Shown one piece after another: positions 11,989 to 23,056 of a stretch of DNA of 64,000 bases. Numbering within the stretch: position 1 is the stretch's first letter; the number at the start of each line of letters is the position of its first letter. Under the pieces are notes generated by a model. The model was not told the origin of the DNA and searched no databases. It was given only the letters and a program-made list of their open reading frames with translations. Source of the DNA: Leptodontidium sp. MPI-SDFR-AT-0119 (Eukaryota > Ascomycota > Leotiomycetes > Helotiales > Leptodontidiaceae); assembly GCA_020726505.1 (NCBI GenBank), contig JAHLEZ010000008.1, positions 2,542,001 through 2,606,000 of the forward strand, in the 5' to 3' direction. A program made the translations under genes and the position numbers.

Positions 11989-13864
11989 TCAAATTTCCTG
12001 GACCCAGACCTGGAGACACTGGTTAGATACTGTGTTTGATGGGGATAATTGTCTTTGATTCTCACCTCCATTTTCCCCATGTCGAGACGCTCCTTCTTCG
12101 CATTCGACTTCACGCTCATGATCACCATGTCCAAATCGTCCTGATCGCCCATGGTAATCATATCGCCGTTTGGCATGTCGTCGTCACGGACCTTGATCTT
12201 GAAACGTTTTCGTAACCCGAACTTCTCTCGTATCTTGTCAACCAAATCCGGGAACTCGACTGCGACTCCAATCATGATGTAGCGAACGTCCTCGGAATGC
12301 ACCTTGACCCTGATCTTGCGAATGTCTGGTCTTCTTGATTGCCCGCGAACAGATTGGGATGGTGCACGTGCGCGTGGAGGTGCTCGACTGCCTGATACCA
12401 TCTCGAAGTCATTCTCGTCAAATGAGCCGTCGTCGTAATCGCTGGCATACTCTTCCTCTTCTTCGATATACTTTGGTGGTTGTCTCCGTCCGTTTCCACC
12501 TGGTCGACTTCCTCGCGAGTTCCTCGCTCCACCAGAGTACATGTCATAAAGCTCTCCAGGGTAGTCGTCCTCCTCATCTTCCTGTGACCGTCTCCTAGGC
12601 TGTTGTGGACGTGAGCGTGAAGAGTCTCTTGTCGAAAATTGTCGTCCTGGAGGTGGTCTGGCTTCAGATGCTGCGCGCTGCGTTCCTATACGTTGCGCTT
12701 GCGGACTCATTCTTTCGTCTCTGACTTCATACCTCTCATTTGGTCGTGCTTTCTCGATGTTGAGTTTAGCCGGCATTGGCTTTGGCCCATTTCGAACAGA
12801 AGCTCCTCGACTCATCTGGCTTCCAGCCTGCGACTTTTCCGACTCGGGAGGTGGCGTTGGCGGGAAGACATTTCGGTTAAGCGGAGGCTCGGACTGCTGC
12901 CGTTTGCTTTGAAGTCCAGGTTTGACAAGATTCGTGGCGGCGAAAGAAAGATTCTCAGGAGGTCTATCGTCCTTCACATCGAGTTTACCAGCCTGTTGCT
13001 TATCGTGTGAGTAAGTGGCCCATGAAAACAACGGGAGACGACTTACGTTCTTGATCTCTGACCCTGCAAATCCAGTGAAAGCGTTGGCTCGGTCTGATGC
13101 TGCCACCAGGCGAGCTTTGCCTAGGTAATCCTTCGTCTTCAAGTTCTTGACCTTTGCCTGATTCGGTCGGTAGACGACACCGACGGGTATGGAGAAAACA
13201 GTGTAGCCCTAGGTAGTGTTAATAAATGTCGGACCAGTATTTAGTTAGGTCATACCTCTGCTTCTTCACGAATAGCCTCATCAATGACATTATGATCCTC
13301 AACCACCTTCTCCTTGACCGCAAACGAGAAATCTTGCATTCCAGCCTCCTTTTGTTGTAGATAGATGTAACATAATCCTCTGTTGAACAGAACCTCGCAA
13401 GAATATAGCTTGAACATCAGCCCCAGTTGCGCATAGTCGATCATGTTGTTCCCTCTCAAGTACAGCAATGTGTCGTTGAAATTCGCCAATGCCTCCTCGA
13501 AGTCGCCAACCAAGAAATTCGAAACACCTTGCTGGAAGTATGCCACGGCGAGGTATTGATCCAGACGGACTGCTCTTTGGTAGCATTCGACCTAAACAAC
13601 ATTAGCCCCCAAACTTCAGACGAGGACCGCACCAGCTGCTACGAACCGCCTTCTCATGCTCTCCAAGCGTCGCATGGATAACACCACAGTTGAACAGGAT
13701 TTTCGAGGTATCCGAAATGCCGTCGAATTCTTTCAACGCATCGTCGAACTCATTATTATCGTAGTGGGCAAGGGCCGCCACCCAGGTCTCGATTTCCTAT
13801 GTCCAAATCAGCATCCGACCCGAGGTTTCCACCCAGCACCCGAACATACCTGCTTCAAAGACAT
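11989..13864 (-). CDS. noxR: NADPH oxidase regulator NoxR (p67phox-like)
   Basis: Six exons read 13864-13850, 13796-13647, 13591-13256, 13208-13047, 12992-12066 and 12009-11989, giving 536 residues. NoxR is the cytosolic activator that joins Rac GTPase to NoxA/NoxB to make superoxide during fungal differentiation. Residues 1 to ~170 are tetratricopeptide repeats (EIETWVAALAHYDNNEFDDA, LGEHEKAVECYQRAV, FNRGLCYIYLQQKEAGMQDF). An activation-type segment YTVFSIPVGVVYRP follows. A long Pro/Arg/Ser-rich linker leads to a PB1 domain at ~445-530 (IRVKVHSEDVRYIMI, GDQDDLDMVIMSV). The last intron (branch CTAAC) places the ending VWVQEI and stop, as in other NoxR proteins. Exon 1 is only 15 nt and the last exon 21 nt. 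Intron 4 (54 nt) is a multiple of three and stop-free, so its retention would add 18 residues. Confidence 0.93.
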
Positions 13865-14483
13865 TATGTAGATATGGTTTTCGCAGACTCAGTCTTGCTG
13901 TTTTCAAATCGCTGGTCGCTCACAAAGCGACCAGCCGGAAGTCGGTGGGGAACACGAGGTTGAACGCGAGTCGTGGACCGAGATTCCTCCAGAAAACTAT
14001 GTCGTATTGCGTTGCTCTGCTCCGGCGTCGAATGTGTCCTAGTTTCTTCCTTTCCTTCGTTGCTTGTCCTTTCTTTCCTCCACAGTACGGTTGATATGAT
14101 GTTCGCACGCCTCAATGCCTGAAAGCGGGTGGCTGATCGATTGGCGTATCGTGGGGAAGTGGTGGTTATTATTACTTTATTTCGAGCGGGCTCCTCGGTA
14201 TTCGTGGCGGAGTTCCTGTCTTCTTGTTTCCTGTCGCGGGTTGAGAGCTGGTAGAGAGCGTGCTGGTGATCTGATCAGGATCAGGATCATGGGGGGGTGG
14301 TGAGTTGTAAAAGATTGGAAGTTCCACCGAGGTGATGTAAGGTACGATCTCGCTGGCTAGCAGCAGTTGGATGAGGTTCGAAGTCAGGTCAGGTCGGGCA
14401 GTTGGATGGAATTGGAGTGTGGGATGAAGAGATGAGTGGGTGGAGGCTAGCTCAGCGCGTAACACGATCGAATGGGAGAGGGG

Positions 14484-14516
14484 GTCCTTGTCCTTGTCCT
14501 GGTCCCTGTCCTGGTC
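14484..14516. repeat. GTCCTTG/GTCCTG tandem repeat
   Basis: Five degenerate copies of a 6-7 base unit (GTCCTTG, GTCCTTG, TCCTGG, TCCCTG, TCCTGG) lie in tandem in the noxR upstream region. Confidence 0.75.
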
Positions 14517-14596
14517 AACTCGAGGCCGGTGGGTACAGTGAGTGTTATGCACGCGGAAGCCTGCGCCTGCGTCGATTGGGGTGGCAGGTCAGGGCT

Positions 14597-14619
14597 GGGA
14601 AGGGAAGGGAAGGGAAGGG
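14597..14619. repeat. GGGAA pentanucleotide microsatellite
   Basis: Just over four copies of GGGAA lie in tandem. The four spaced G-runs could form a G-quadruplex on this strand. Confidence 0.75.
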
Positions 14620-14712
14620 CTGGGCCGGCGGTGATGTGCCTTTGGTGCCGGGAGCGAAGAAGCAAGCCGAGTGTGAAGGTGTGTGATATTCCAAGATCAA
14701 GACAATAGTGCG

Positions 14713-14766
14713 GTGATGTGCTGTGCTGTGCTGTGATGTGATGGAGGTGTGGATGTGGATGTGGAT
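14713..14766. repeat. GTGATGT/GCTGT/GGATGT repeat tract
   Basis: A purine-pyrimidine patterned tract has three GCTGT units followed by GATGT and three GTGGAT units. It has no coding sense. Confidence 0.65.
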
Positions 14767-16611
14767 GCACAAGTTTGAGAATCAGGAAGCAATGAGTAAG
14801 TGAGTGAGTGGGTGATGTTGACTGTAAACGTGGCCCAGGCGAGCGAGCAATGGGACTGAAGTGGACTGTGCTGGACTAAGAGTGCTGCGTGTGATGTATT
14901 GGTATGTGATGAGCTTGCTTCGATCCTAAGAATATCAATAAGGCTGGGCATACGCTGCTTGAAAGACGAGATATTATTGAATGGGAGGTATCCAGCCACT
15001 GATTTCGTTCGGGCTGTAGCCGTGGACTAATGGAAGAGGTGGGACTATTCCGAGGTGGTCGAACGAGGGTAGTAGTATTGACGACGAACCAGTGCCAGTC
15101 CCGAGATCGAGGTTCATCACCAACCAGTACCTACCGTACGGAGACTATGGATCGATCTATCAATGGACAGCGGCTGGCCGGGACATCTCTGCATGAAGAG
15201 GAAGGTCTGTCTGCAGCCTGCAACTGATGATCACCATCACCACTTAAGCCACCAACACTTTTGACTTTTGACTGCAAGCCCTGCGAAGCCCACGACGTTT
15301 GGTAACTTCAACCCCAGCGACCACATGCGAATCCCCGTACCTCCGTATTGGCTGTGCGGTACTCGTACCGTACTATGCAAACATCCATCGTGGCCGGCCT
15401 TCAAAGCAGCGAGTGTTCCAGAACAAGAATTCCTAGCTATTGGTTCGACACTGGGCGCTTCTGGCACGCGAGGCGTTCCAGGGCGCGTAGCCTGTGCCCC
15501 TCGGCCTGACCGCACATAATCACAGTGGGCGGGTCTTCACTTCCTCAGTCCAGTTCAGTTGGTAAAGTATTACAGTAGCTGCTTCCATTTTAAGCTTGAT
15601 AACAAGATGACTTGCACAATCAGCAGATAACATATACGCGATAGTCGCTCGCTGTTGTGATAACACTTGCAGATGTTCAGTTCTGGTCCACTACGCCGTG
15701 ATCGAGTCTACCAGAACAATACATTAACACACTGCAGCTGCAGCGACCCGGCGGTTCACAAGCGAGTGAGCATTCAGGGGCTGATCCAAGTTCTTGTTCC
15801 TCTCTTCCACGTCGTCATCTGTCTCTCAGTCCTCCCACCCTCCCCCCTTTCTCCTCCTCCTCCTCCTACCGTGCTGATACCCCGTCAATACTTCCTCCAT
15901 GATATATCAAAGCTCGTTTGCGATCCCTAGAGATCTGTATCCCTTTCCTCCCCTGCCCCATCGAATAAGCTCGTTAAATCGGCACTCTGTTTTGGCCCCC
16001 TGTGCGCAGGAAGTCTCAGGGGGAACAGCCGAAACTCGCTTACCCTCGAAGCTTGTTTGAGAGTATCAAAATCCCTTCACCCAAGACCTGGGTCGGACAC
16101 TTTCTCCCTGGCCTGGCAGATCTATCTCGATATCCAGCCTCGCGGCACCCCCGTTGCATGATGCTAGGCAGATCGCCAAAACAGGAGCCTCCCGAGTCCG
16201 TCTCAACTTTGCTGGAACCAAGCCCGCCCCATTCCAGGAAGCCGGGCTGGGCATTTTCTTTTGCAAGACAGGAGTGGGAGGAAGGTTAAATTTTTTTTCG
16301 TTTGGAACGTGAAGTGATCTTCACCAAGGCAGGACGGGACGACGAATAAGCAATCCAAGGATTCAGGATTCCTTCCTTGAGGAGGATGACAGGACCCCAC
16401 CCACAGTTCTCGAGACTAGACCTGCAAACGCATAAAAGCTTGACGTTTGATAGTTGCCTTTAGGAGATTAGCCTTGCACCCAAGGTTCAATGCGTTTGTC
16501 TATCGGATTCTACAAGCATTGGCAAGCATTGTCAGTCGTTCTATCGTTCTATCGAACTATCATCAGGCCACTCCAAGAAGTCTAGCAGGCCATTTCTCGT
16601 CCGATATATCA

Positions 16612-17536
16612 TCACAACATGCCCTTCTTCACTTCGTCTTTCCTCTCTTCCCACAACGTCTTGCCAGAGCAAGAGCAGACCGTCTTGTCGTTGTCCCAAA
16701 CTCCAGCACTCCGAGCAATCACACCGACGAGCGTGTCCGCATCGTTCTGCTCAAACCTGCCCTCGCCTTCATGCTGTTTCGATACCACCAACCCCCTTCC
16801 AATCATCTCCCAGATTTGGATGGGCTTGTCAAGGAACACACTCCCAACCCCATCCTTACCCACCTGCACAGTCCCTAAGAATCCTCTTGGCTTGAGATCA
16901 CCCTCCTTGGGATCACTCCAAATTCCCCTTGTTGAGATTGCACCATTCGAGATATCACCCGTCTCCCTGACTGTTGCCCAGTAGCTACCCGGTGACAAGC
17001 CACGGATTGTAAGATCGATGAGCGTCAGATTTGAAGAAACCTGAACCATCCGTGCCAGTCCCCTAACTTTATCCGACACGGTTGTTGAATGCGTCTCAAG
17101 AATGCAGACGGCCGCACCTAATCAAATCATTCAGTTAAGAGTCATCGGATGTGAATCTGTGTAACCGACTGTTTGAACCGCCCGTCCCCCGTAAGATGGC
17201 ATCCCTTCCAGTAGACTGTATGGCAGCGACGATGGCGGAAGGAGCCGCTGAATTCCAGCCAGCCGTCAGTACATGTATGCATGGGTTTATGCCGGCCAGT
17301 GACAGTTGAGATGGGACGAACCTGTGCCTTCGATGGTCACGAGTTGATCTTTCAGATTTGCCTCAACCTTTTGAATTCCACTGAGCTTGTGCAATGAACC
17401 GGAAATGTCTTTAACACAGCTCTCGCAAGTCATTGGCACCGCAAATAAAGTCTGAGCATGTCAATATTCACACACGTGAGCCGAGTTACACAGCGGAACT
17501 GGGAGTACGGACCTGGAACGGAGTTGTAATCGCCAT
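16612..17536 (-). CDS. copper chaperone for superoxide dismutase (CCS1/LYS7)
   Basis: Four exons (17536-17513, 17451-17322, 17247-17170, 17117-16612) encode 245 residues. The protein loads copper into, and helps oxidise the disulfide of, cytosolic Cu/Zn-SOD1. Domain 1 is an Atx1-like heavy-metal domain with the MTCESC copper site (Cys17, Cys20) followed by VKDISGSLHKLSGIQKVE. Domain 2 is SOD-like (GLARMVQVSSNLTLIDLTIR, GLSPGSYWATVRETGDISNG). The C-terminus carries the CxC motif (VCSCSGKTLWEER, Cys225 and Cys227) and ends KKGML, the usual fungal tail. All three introns are short, and phases restore the domain 1 to domain 2 linker. It is divergent from the uL13m gene. Confidence 0.94.
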
Positions 17537-17883
17537 GCTTAAGGTTGATATATTCGTACAGTTTCGTTGATTCTCTCAAATACTTCCGGTGAGTTCCTTG
17601 GTCTTGGATAAAGTCGTAAAAAAAAGTTGTAGACAGTGCAAAGCAGTCGGAGTGGTGGGGTAGAGTTAGTTGATGATTGGAAATACATGCCGAGCTCGCC
17701 TTACTATTCTGCCAATGTTCACCGACCATCCAAAAGCTGAAAGAGGACTAGACTGTATTCAAAAAGTCACTTTACATGATATCGCGAGTAACCAGGAGCT
17801 CGATCAAGACAAGCAACTATTTCCCCATCTCTCCCTCCACAAACCCGACACCGACCCAATCGGCCTCAGGGCTAGTTGCAAAG
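17537..17883. promoter_or_regulatory. divergent promoter, CCS1 / uL13m
   Basis: These 347 bases separate the start codons of CCS1 (-) and the mitochondrial ribosomal protein gene (+), so both promoters must lie here or overlap the genes. No individual site could be assigned. Confidence 0.5.
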
Positions 17884-18491
17884 ATGTCACAAACAAATGG
17901 ATTGGTACGCTTTTACCCCCAGAAATGAGATAGATACATGTCTAACAGGAGCTCCAGACCAAACTTGCCTATTCGAGAGCATGGCATCACGTCTCTGCCA
18001 CAACACCTCACCATGCCCTCTCCACGATCCGCCCTATCCCCTCACCTCAATCAACCGAACTGCAACCCCCTTCCCTAGGACGCCTCGCCTCCCGAATCGC
18101 CATCCTGCTCATGGGCAAGCACAAGCCGATCTGGGACCCATCAACAGACTGCGGCGACTACGTGGTGGTAACGAACTGCTCGGAGCTCCACACGACGGGC
18201 AAGAAGCGGTGGCAGAAACTCTACTACAGACACAACACGCGGCCGGGTAGTCTGAAGACCGTGTCGATGGATGCGCTGATGGCGAAGCTGGGCGGAGCGG
18301 AGGTGCTGAGGAAGGCTGTGAGTGGGATGCTGCCGAAGAATCGGTTGAGGGATGATAGGCTGGCTAGGCTGAAGGCTTTTGAGGGTGAAGCTCATCCGTA
18401 TAAGGATAATATCGTCAAGTTTAAGGGCAAGAGCATGATTGCGGAGTGGCCGAGTGGAGTGGAGGAGAAGAGTTCGGAGGTGAGGTTATAG
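17884..18491 (+). CDS. mitochondrial ribosomal protein uL13m (MRPL23)
   Basis: Two exons (17884-17904 and 17958-18491) encode 184 residues of the uL13 protein of the mitochondrial large subunit. Family landmarks are the N-terminal LAYSRAWHHV, GRLASRIAILLMGKHKPIWD, DCGDYVVVTNC, KRWQKLYYRHNTRPGS and the GMLPKNRLR loop. Exon 1 codes only MSQTNGL. The intron has CTAAC directly before one AG, with a second AG 9 bases later. I chose the second because it gives a normal branch-to-acceptor distance and a family-like N-terminus (GLTKLAYSR); use of the first would add Glu-Leu-Gln in frame. It functions in mitochondrial translation. Confidence 0.93.
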
Positions 18492-19296
18492 GGGAGTTGG
18501 CAGATGAGAGATGTGTATTATACGGCATGGTGCATTGCTGGGTGTATATCGTGATAGAGACTTGACAAGATATATTGGAATCAAATGGACTGGTACGATT
18601 CGGGTAGCATTCGGACAAGACTGGAGTGGCCGTTGAACCGCTAAAGTAACGAAGTCCTCCAAATCTGCTCAGTTGGACTGCAGATCTAGGAGCTATGCTG
18701 GCCACAAATATGCGTTAAACGCAGTAAGCCCAAGTGCGACCCAGCATCAAGTTGATTCCCAGTGGGATCAGAATATACATTTGTTCTCCCTCCTTGAAAT
18801 TCATGCATGGGGCAGGGCTACCTCAACTCACCTCACATTTCTTCTCTCTTGCTTTTTATCATTAGGTGGACCCATTTGCCTCAATCAGCTACACCGGTCT
18901 CGCGTACTCCAAGGCAAGAAGTGTCACTTGATACACATCAGTAAATGCTAATGCTCGAGGCTGGCTACTCGTCCTTGCTCCTGAGGATTGACCTTGGCCA
19001 GAAGAAATTTTGCGGAATTTTGCTGTAGCACCCTTCTGACGCTGAAATTTCAGCTGCGGTTCTGGAAACCAACGTCTTCCCCTTGTTATCTCAATATCCT
19101 AGGAGCCGAATCCCGAGGATCCGTGACTTGGGATTAGAATTCCAATGTTCCAAATAGATCTTGAGACATTGCATACAGGTATGCCAAATATTCACAGCTG
19201 GGGAATGTAATGTATGTACCAGCAAGGGTCAGATTGTAAAAGAAGAAGAAAAGCGAGAGGTTATTAAAGTATTGTATGAAGATACTCCAGGCTTTA
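18492..19296. other. convergent 3' regions
   Basis: This 0.8 kb lies between the stops of the uL13m and nitrilase genes. Only short ORFs without recognisable content are present; no RNA gene was seen. Confidence 0.55.
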
Positions 19297-20510
19297 TCAA
19301 ACATGGACTTCCTCCTCGAGTTCTGCAACTATATCGTGCTCGAGACCCTCCACTGTACTGCTAGCTTTCCCTTCAACAGCACGGTAGCCGTGCTTAGTAT
19401 CCCGCACCTGAAGCGTGAAGATATCAGGCCGTGAGTAATGTCCAACAGGATCAACAATATTCTTCGCAAGATAGATCTTGTTGAAATCCAGATCGTGGAA
19501 GATGATCCCCTCCCAATCCGCAGGTACCGGCTCCGAAAGTTGTCTCCCATCAGGTCCAATCACGCAAGAGAAGCCCCCTCCAACCACCGCTGTATGCGGT
19601 GTTGCATCACCAGATTTTTCCATTACCTCACCCTCGATTTCCAATCCATTCGCTCTCAGTCCCAGCTTAGTCTGTATGTGACTAGCGAGAAGCACAAAGC
19701 ATGACCCTTCCATAGCGTACATCTGGCTCGCGATCTTCGTCGCCTCAACGGTGTTAAAGTAAGGCATCTCTCCGACTGCGGGAAACAAGTTCGGCCAAGA
19801 GGCAACGTGTATTTGTTCACCCTGTGCGTAAGTGTTATACTTGAGGAGCGGCTGGAGATGCTCGAAGCATTGAAGCCCACCAACGCGGCCCAATTTCGTC
19901 TGGACAACATTATTGACCAAATCACCAGTCTGCCATGGCCTGTCAGAATTCAGAATTCAAGGGAAACTTGCTTGTGTAAGATTGAAGATCAACATACCCC
20001 ATCACCGAAAAGTACTCTTTCCCAGCTCGTAGGCTTGAACTTCCTTCTATGCCTCAACACCTCCCCGTTCGGCCCAATGAAAGTCTGAGACATGAACAGG
20101 CTCCCCCGATCACGCTCAGCATATCCCAAAATGACCATGATTTTGCCTTCCTGTGCCGCACCTCTAATCGCAAGCATTTGCTCCGAGTCGAGTTCAACGG
20201 CATTGCGGTAGTACTTCCGCATGTAGTCGACACAAGTCTTGTGGTCGTGAGCCCAGAGGAAGTTGGGATAGCCTGGAATCCAGAGCTCAGGGAATGCAAT
20301 CAACTGAGCGTTGCCTGCTGCTGCTTCGCGGATGAGAGCACATGTCTTTTTGACTGCTGATTCGGCGTCGAACCTTCGAATGTCAAGTTAGTGGCGAACC
20401 AGAAGTTGTCAAAGAAAAGGGATAATAGGAACCTACCAACAGGGCTCGGCTTGTACGACGGCTACTTTGACAGGCACCTCCGGATCCTTCCCGACTTTCG
20501 TTTCGACCAT
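19297..20510 (-). CDS. nitrilase (aliphatic/aryl nitrilase family)
   Basis: Three exons (20510-20437, 20373-19998, 19929-19297; the first intron has a CTAAC branch) encode 360 residues. Nitrilases hydrolyse organic nitriles to acids and ammonia. The full catalytic set is visible: Glu54 in FPELWIPGYP, Lys136 in RRKFKPTSWER and Cys171 in GGLQCFEHLQPL. The residue after Cys171 is Phe where many members have Trp. The end of the subunit helix region (SRPDIFTLQVRD) is also family-like. The length suits microbial nitrilases rather than the shorter Nit1/Nit2 omega-amidases. It is divergent from a transporter gene and near a Zn2Cys6 regulator, consistent with nitrile utilisation. Cyanide hydratase is less likely from the motif, but substrate cannot be read from sequence. 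Confidence 0.9.
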
Positions 20511-20998
20511 GATTAGCTACAGAAGAGTATGATAGTTCGAGAAGGTTGAGGGAGAAGTTGAACATGATAATGAGAAATGCCAGGCAGACCTAGTAGATAT
20601 AGGAGCAGCTTCAGGTATGGTCCTAGAACAGATCATCAGCTGGAGGTTACGATGCGGCGCATCATCGAACAGACAATCCCGTGAAAGCTGTGGTTATTGA
20701 TATCCGCAGTATATCCCCTCGCCAGAACTCGCTTCGGGCAATTGTGATCAGCTCGCTTACTTTCCCATTCTTGACAACATCGAAAAGGGGTTGCCAAGCT
20801 GAGACATATTTTCGCCTGCGATAAGAAGCGGAATTTGATTTCCGCATCATGTTAGCCAACCAATGCTACTCAAGCACAAGATGGGCTAAGTATATCTCGT
20901 CAAATTGCTGAACTCGTCATTCTTCAAAGCCGAAAAATCTTGATCCATGACGACAACTGAAGCCTTATCAAGCTTTGTGACTGACTTGTAATCTTTCA

Positions 20999-21023
20999 GA
21001 TATGTTGCGTGTATCAACATCCG
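20999..21023 (+). repeat. promoter direct repeat, copy 1
   Basis: A 25-base element begins GATATGTTGCG and ends ATCAACATCCG. It matches copy 2 at 23 of 25 positions; both differences are T here versus C in copy 2. A GATA core and TATC core lie within it in inverted arrangement. Confidence 0.8.
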
Positions 21024-21098
21024 CAAACTCAGGAGGCGTTTTCTAGACTAATATCTACCCGATCGGGGTTTGGATCTTATCAAGGTCCATCCTGACAG

Positions 21099-21123
21099 GA
21101 TATGCTGCGCGTATCAACATCCG
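21099..21123 (+). repeat. promoter direct repeat, copy 2
   Basis: The second copy starts exactly 100 bases after the first and begins GATATGCTGCG. It lies 158 bases before the transporter start codon. Confidence 0.8.
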
Positions 21124-21280
21124 TACACAGTCTTCCTTCTAAGAGAATGTTAAGCTCAAGATATAAAGACAGCTCGAAGAATACCACGAAATACAGGCAT
21201 TCAACTCTTGGATTAGCTACACAGCGCAAGTCAAAATAGACACCCAACAACTGATTTCTGATATCTGTTTTCGACTCAAT

Positions 21281-22980
21281 ATGGAGAAAGACTCAAAACT
21301 TCCAGCCAATGTCACCGGCTCAGGTACCTGGACCGAAGGAGAAGTCGTTACACCCGCACCTCGTCTTGCTCGATTCTTTCCCGGACCGTCTCCAAATCGC
21401 AACCCGCAACATACATCTGCCAGGACCCTATCAATCGGTGTCAACATCTGTGCTGGAGCTGTGTTGATGCTTTCTGGCTGGAGTAAGAGCCCCCGAACTT
21501 GGTAAATCGACGTCAACTAATAGAGTCACAGACGTTGCACTCTTTGGTAGCGTCTCCACGAATGCCAACTACCTCTCCGTCGTGGGTCTTTCCAAGAATA
21601 CACCCCACAATCAGCTCCTCATCGGCCTCATAAACTCTATTTACTTCCTCGGCGTCATCGCTGGAGCTCTGCTCTGCGGTCCACTCTCTGACAAAGTCGG
21701 CCGTCGAAAATCACTGGTCACAGGCGGACTACTTGGATTCATCGCCATTCCCATGCTTACTGCGACCAAAAACTTCGTGTGGACAATCTGTTGCCGATTC
21801 TTGAACGGCATTGCAACAGGTGGTATGGACGCCGCCGCGTTGACCTGGACGGCCGAGATCGCTTCCCAACACCATCGGGGGAGGATGGTCGGTATTCTCA
21901 TGTGCCTGGCCGCAACGGGAGCTAGCACTGTTTATTTCATGATGTATGGTTTGAGTGCACACTCAACCGGTGGCCTAGTTTGGAGACTCCCGGTTGCGTT
22001 TCAGCTAGTCTTCATCACTGTTATGATCCCAGCGGTTTTCGTCCTTCCTGAGTCTCCGCGGTGGATGGTAAAAGTTGGAATGATCGCTGATGCACGAATC
22101 GTCCTTCGCTCACTTCACGCCAGCGGCGACTCGTCCGACGCGGCTGTCGAGAACGATTTGCAAGCTATTATCGATGCTCATGCTGAAGCTGCAAGAGACC
22201 TATCCTCGACAAGTTATTGGCGCATGCTTCTCGTCCCGGATGAATATGCCACAGTCCGCCGAACGTGGTCCGCGCTATTTGTTCAATTCTCTACCCAGGC
22301 ACTGATTGGAGCTTCTTTCGTGGGAGGGTATGGAATCAGCATCTTCGTGACAGGTGGTTGGTCAACTCACCTTGCCTCGTTGCTGGTCGGAGTTAGTATC
22401 GTTACGCAAGCAGTATCCGGCCTCTGTGGTGTTATGTGGTCAGAGAAGATGGGTCGACGATATGCTATGGTAGGAGGTGCGTTGATGGGTTGCGCTCTCT
22501 TGGCATTAATTGGAATGTGCGGATACTTTGTCAACAAGCACAGCATTGGGAATCCTGGCCTGGCCAAGCAATATGGTGGTGTGACTGTTGCTTTGCTCCT
22601 CTTGTGGTGTGCCCAATTTGGCGCGACATGGCGTAAGTACATCTTTCTCCTTTGTGACAGTACAAAAGATCGACCTTGTACTGATGTTCTAACCAGTGTG
22701 GTGCCCTTTCACCTACCCCTCCGAGATTTTCCCGCTACGATACCGGGCCAGAGGGAGCTCGTTTGGTATTGTAGGTTTCGGCATGGGATCTTTTCTTGCG
22801 AACATGGTCAGCACGTATCTCTTCGAGGCGCTCGGGTACAAGACGATGTTCTTACTCTCAGGCTGTAGTTTGTTCGTTGGAGTAGTCTGCTTTTTCGCAA
22901 TGCCAGAAACTGCAGGGAAGTCTCTCGAAGAGATTGAGAACACGTTCCTAACTGCAGGTGTCAAAGCCCAGCACTCATGA
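21281..22980 (+). CDS. MFS transporter, sugar porter type
   Basis: Three exons (21281-21482, 21532-22632, 22697-22980) encode 528 residues with about 12 hydrophobic spans. Sugar-porter signatures are present: GPLSDKVGRRKS at ~117, the PESPRW motif at ~237, SEKMGRRYAM after the central loop, and PETAGKSLEEIE near the C-terminus. Substrates of this family include sugars, organic acids and small metabolites. Placed next to a nitrilase, it could import a nitrile, its glycoside or the acid product, but this is inference. Intron junctions restore SGW-NVALFG and GATW-LWCPF exactly. It converges with the Zn2Cys6 regulator gene, only 76 bases between stops. Confidence 0.9.
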
Positions 22981-23056
22981 GTTGAAACTCGGTATGGGTA
23001 TGCTCACTGCTTCATGTATATTTCTCAGCCTTCCAATCTTCTAGCTAGTGCAATGA

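Larger units (their letters stand above)
13865..16611. other. 2.7 kb gene-free stretch with simple repeats
   Basis: This is the upstream region of noxR and the 3' flank of CCS1. No ORF has recognisable content. It holds several short tandem repeats (14484-14516, 14597-14619, 14713-14766), a CT-rich tract near 15836-15870 and direct ACAGTAGCTGC-type motifs. It may contain a long noxR promoter or leader. Confidence 0.5.
20511..21280. promoter_or_regulatory. divergent promoter, nitrilase / MFS transporter
   Basis: The 770 bases between the two start codons carry a near-identical 25-base direct repeat with copies exactly 100 bases apart, plus two CTTATCAAG elements at 20964-20972 and 21076-21084. 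These are candidates for operator sites of the nearby Zn2Cys6 regulator or a GATA factor (GATA/TATC cores are inside the repeat). Confidence 0.45.
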
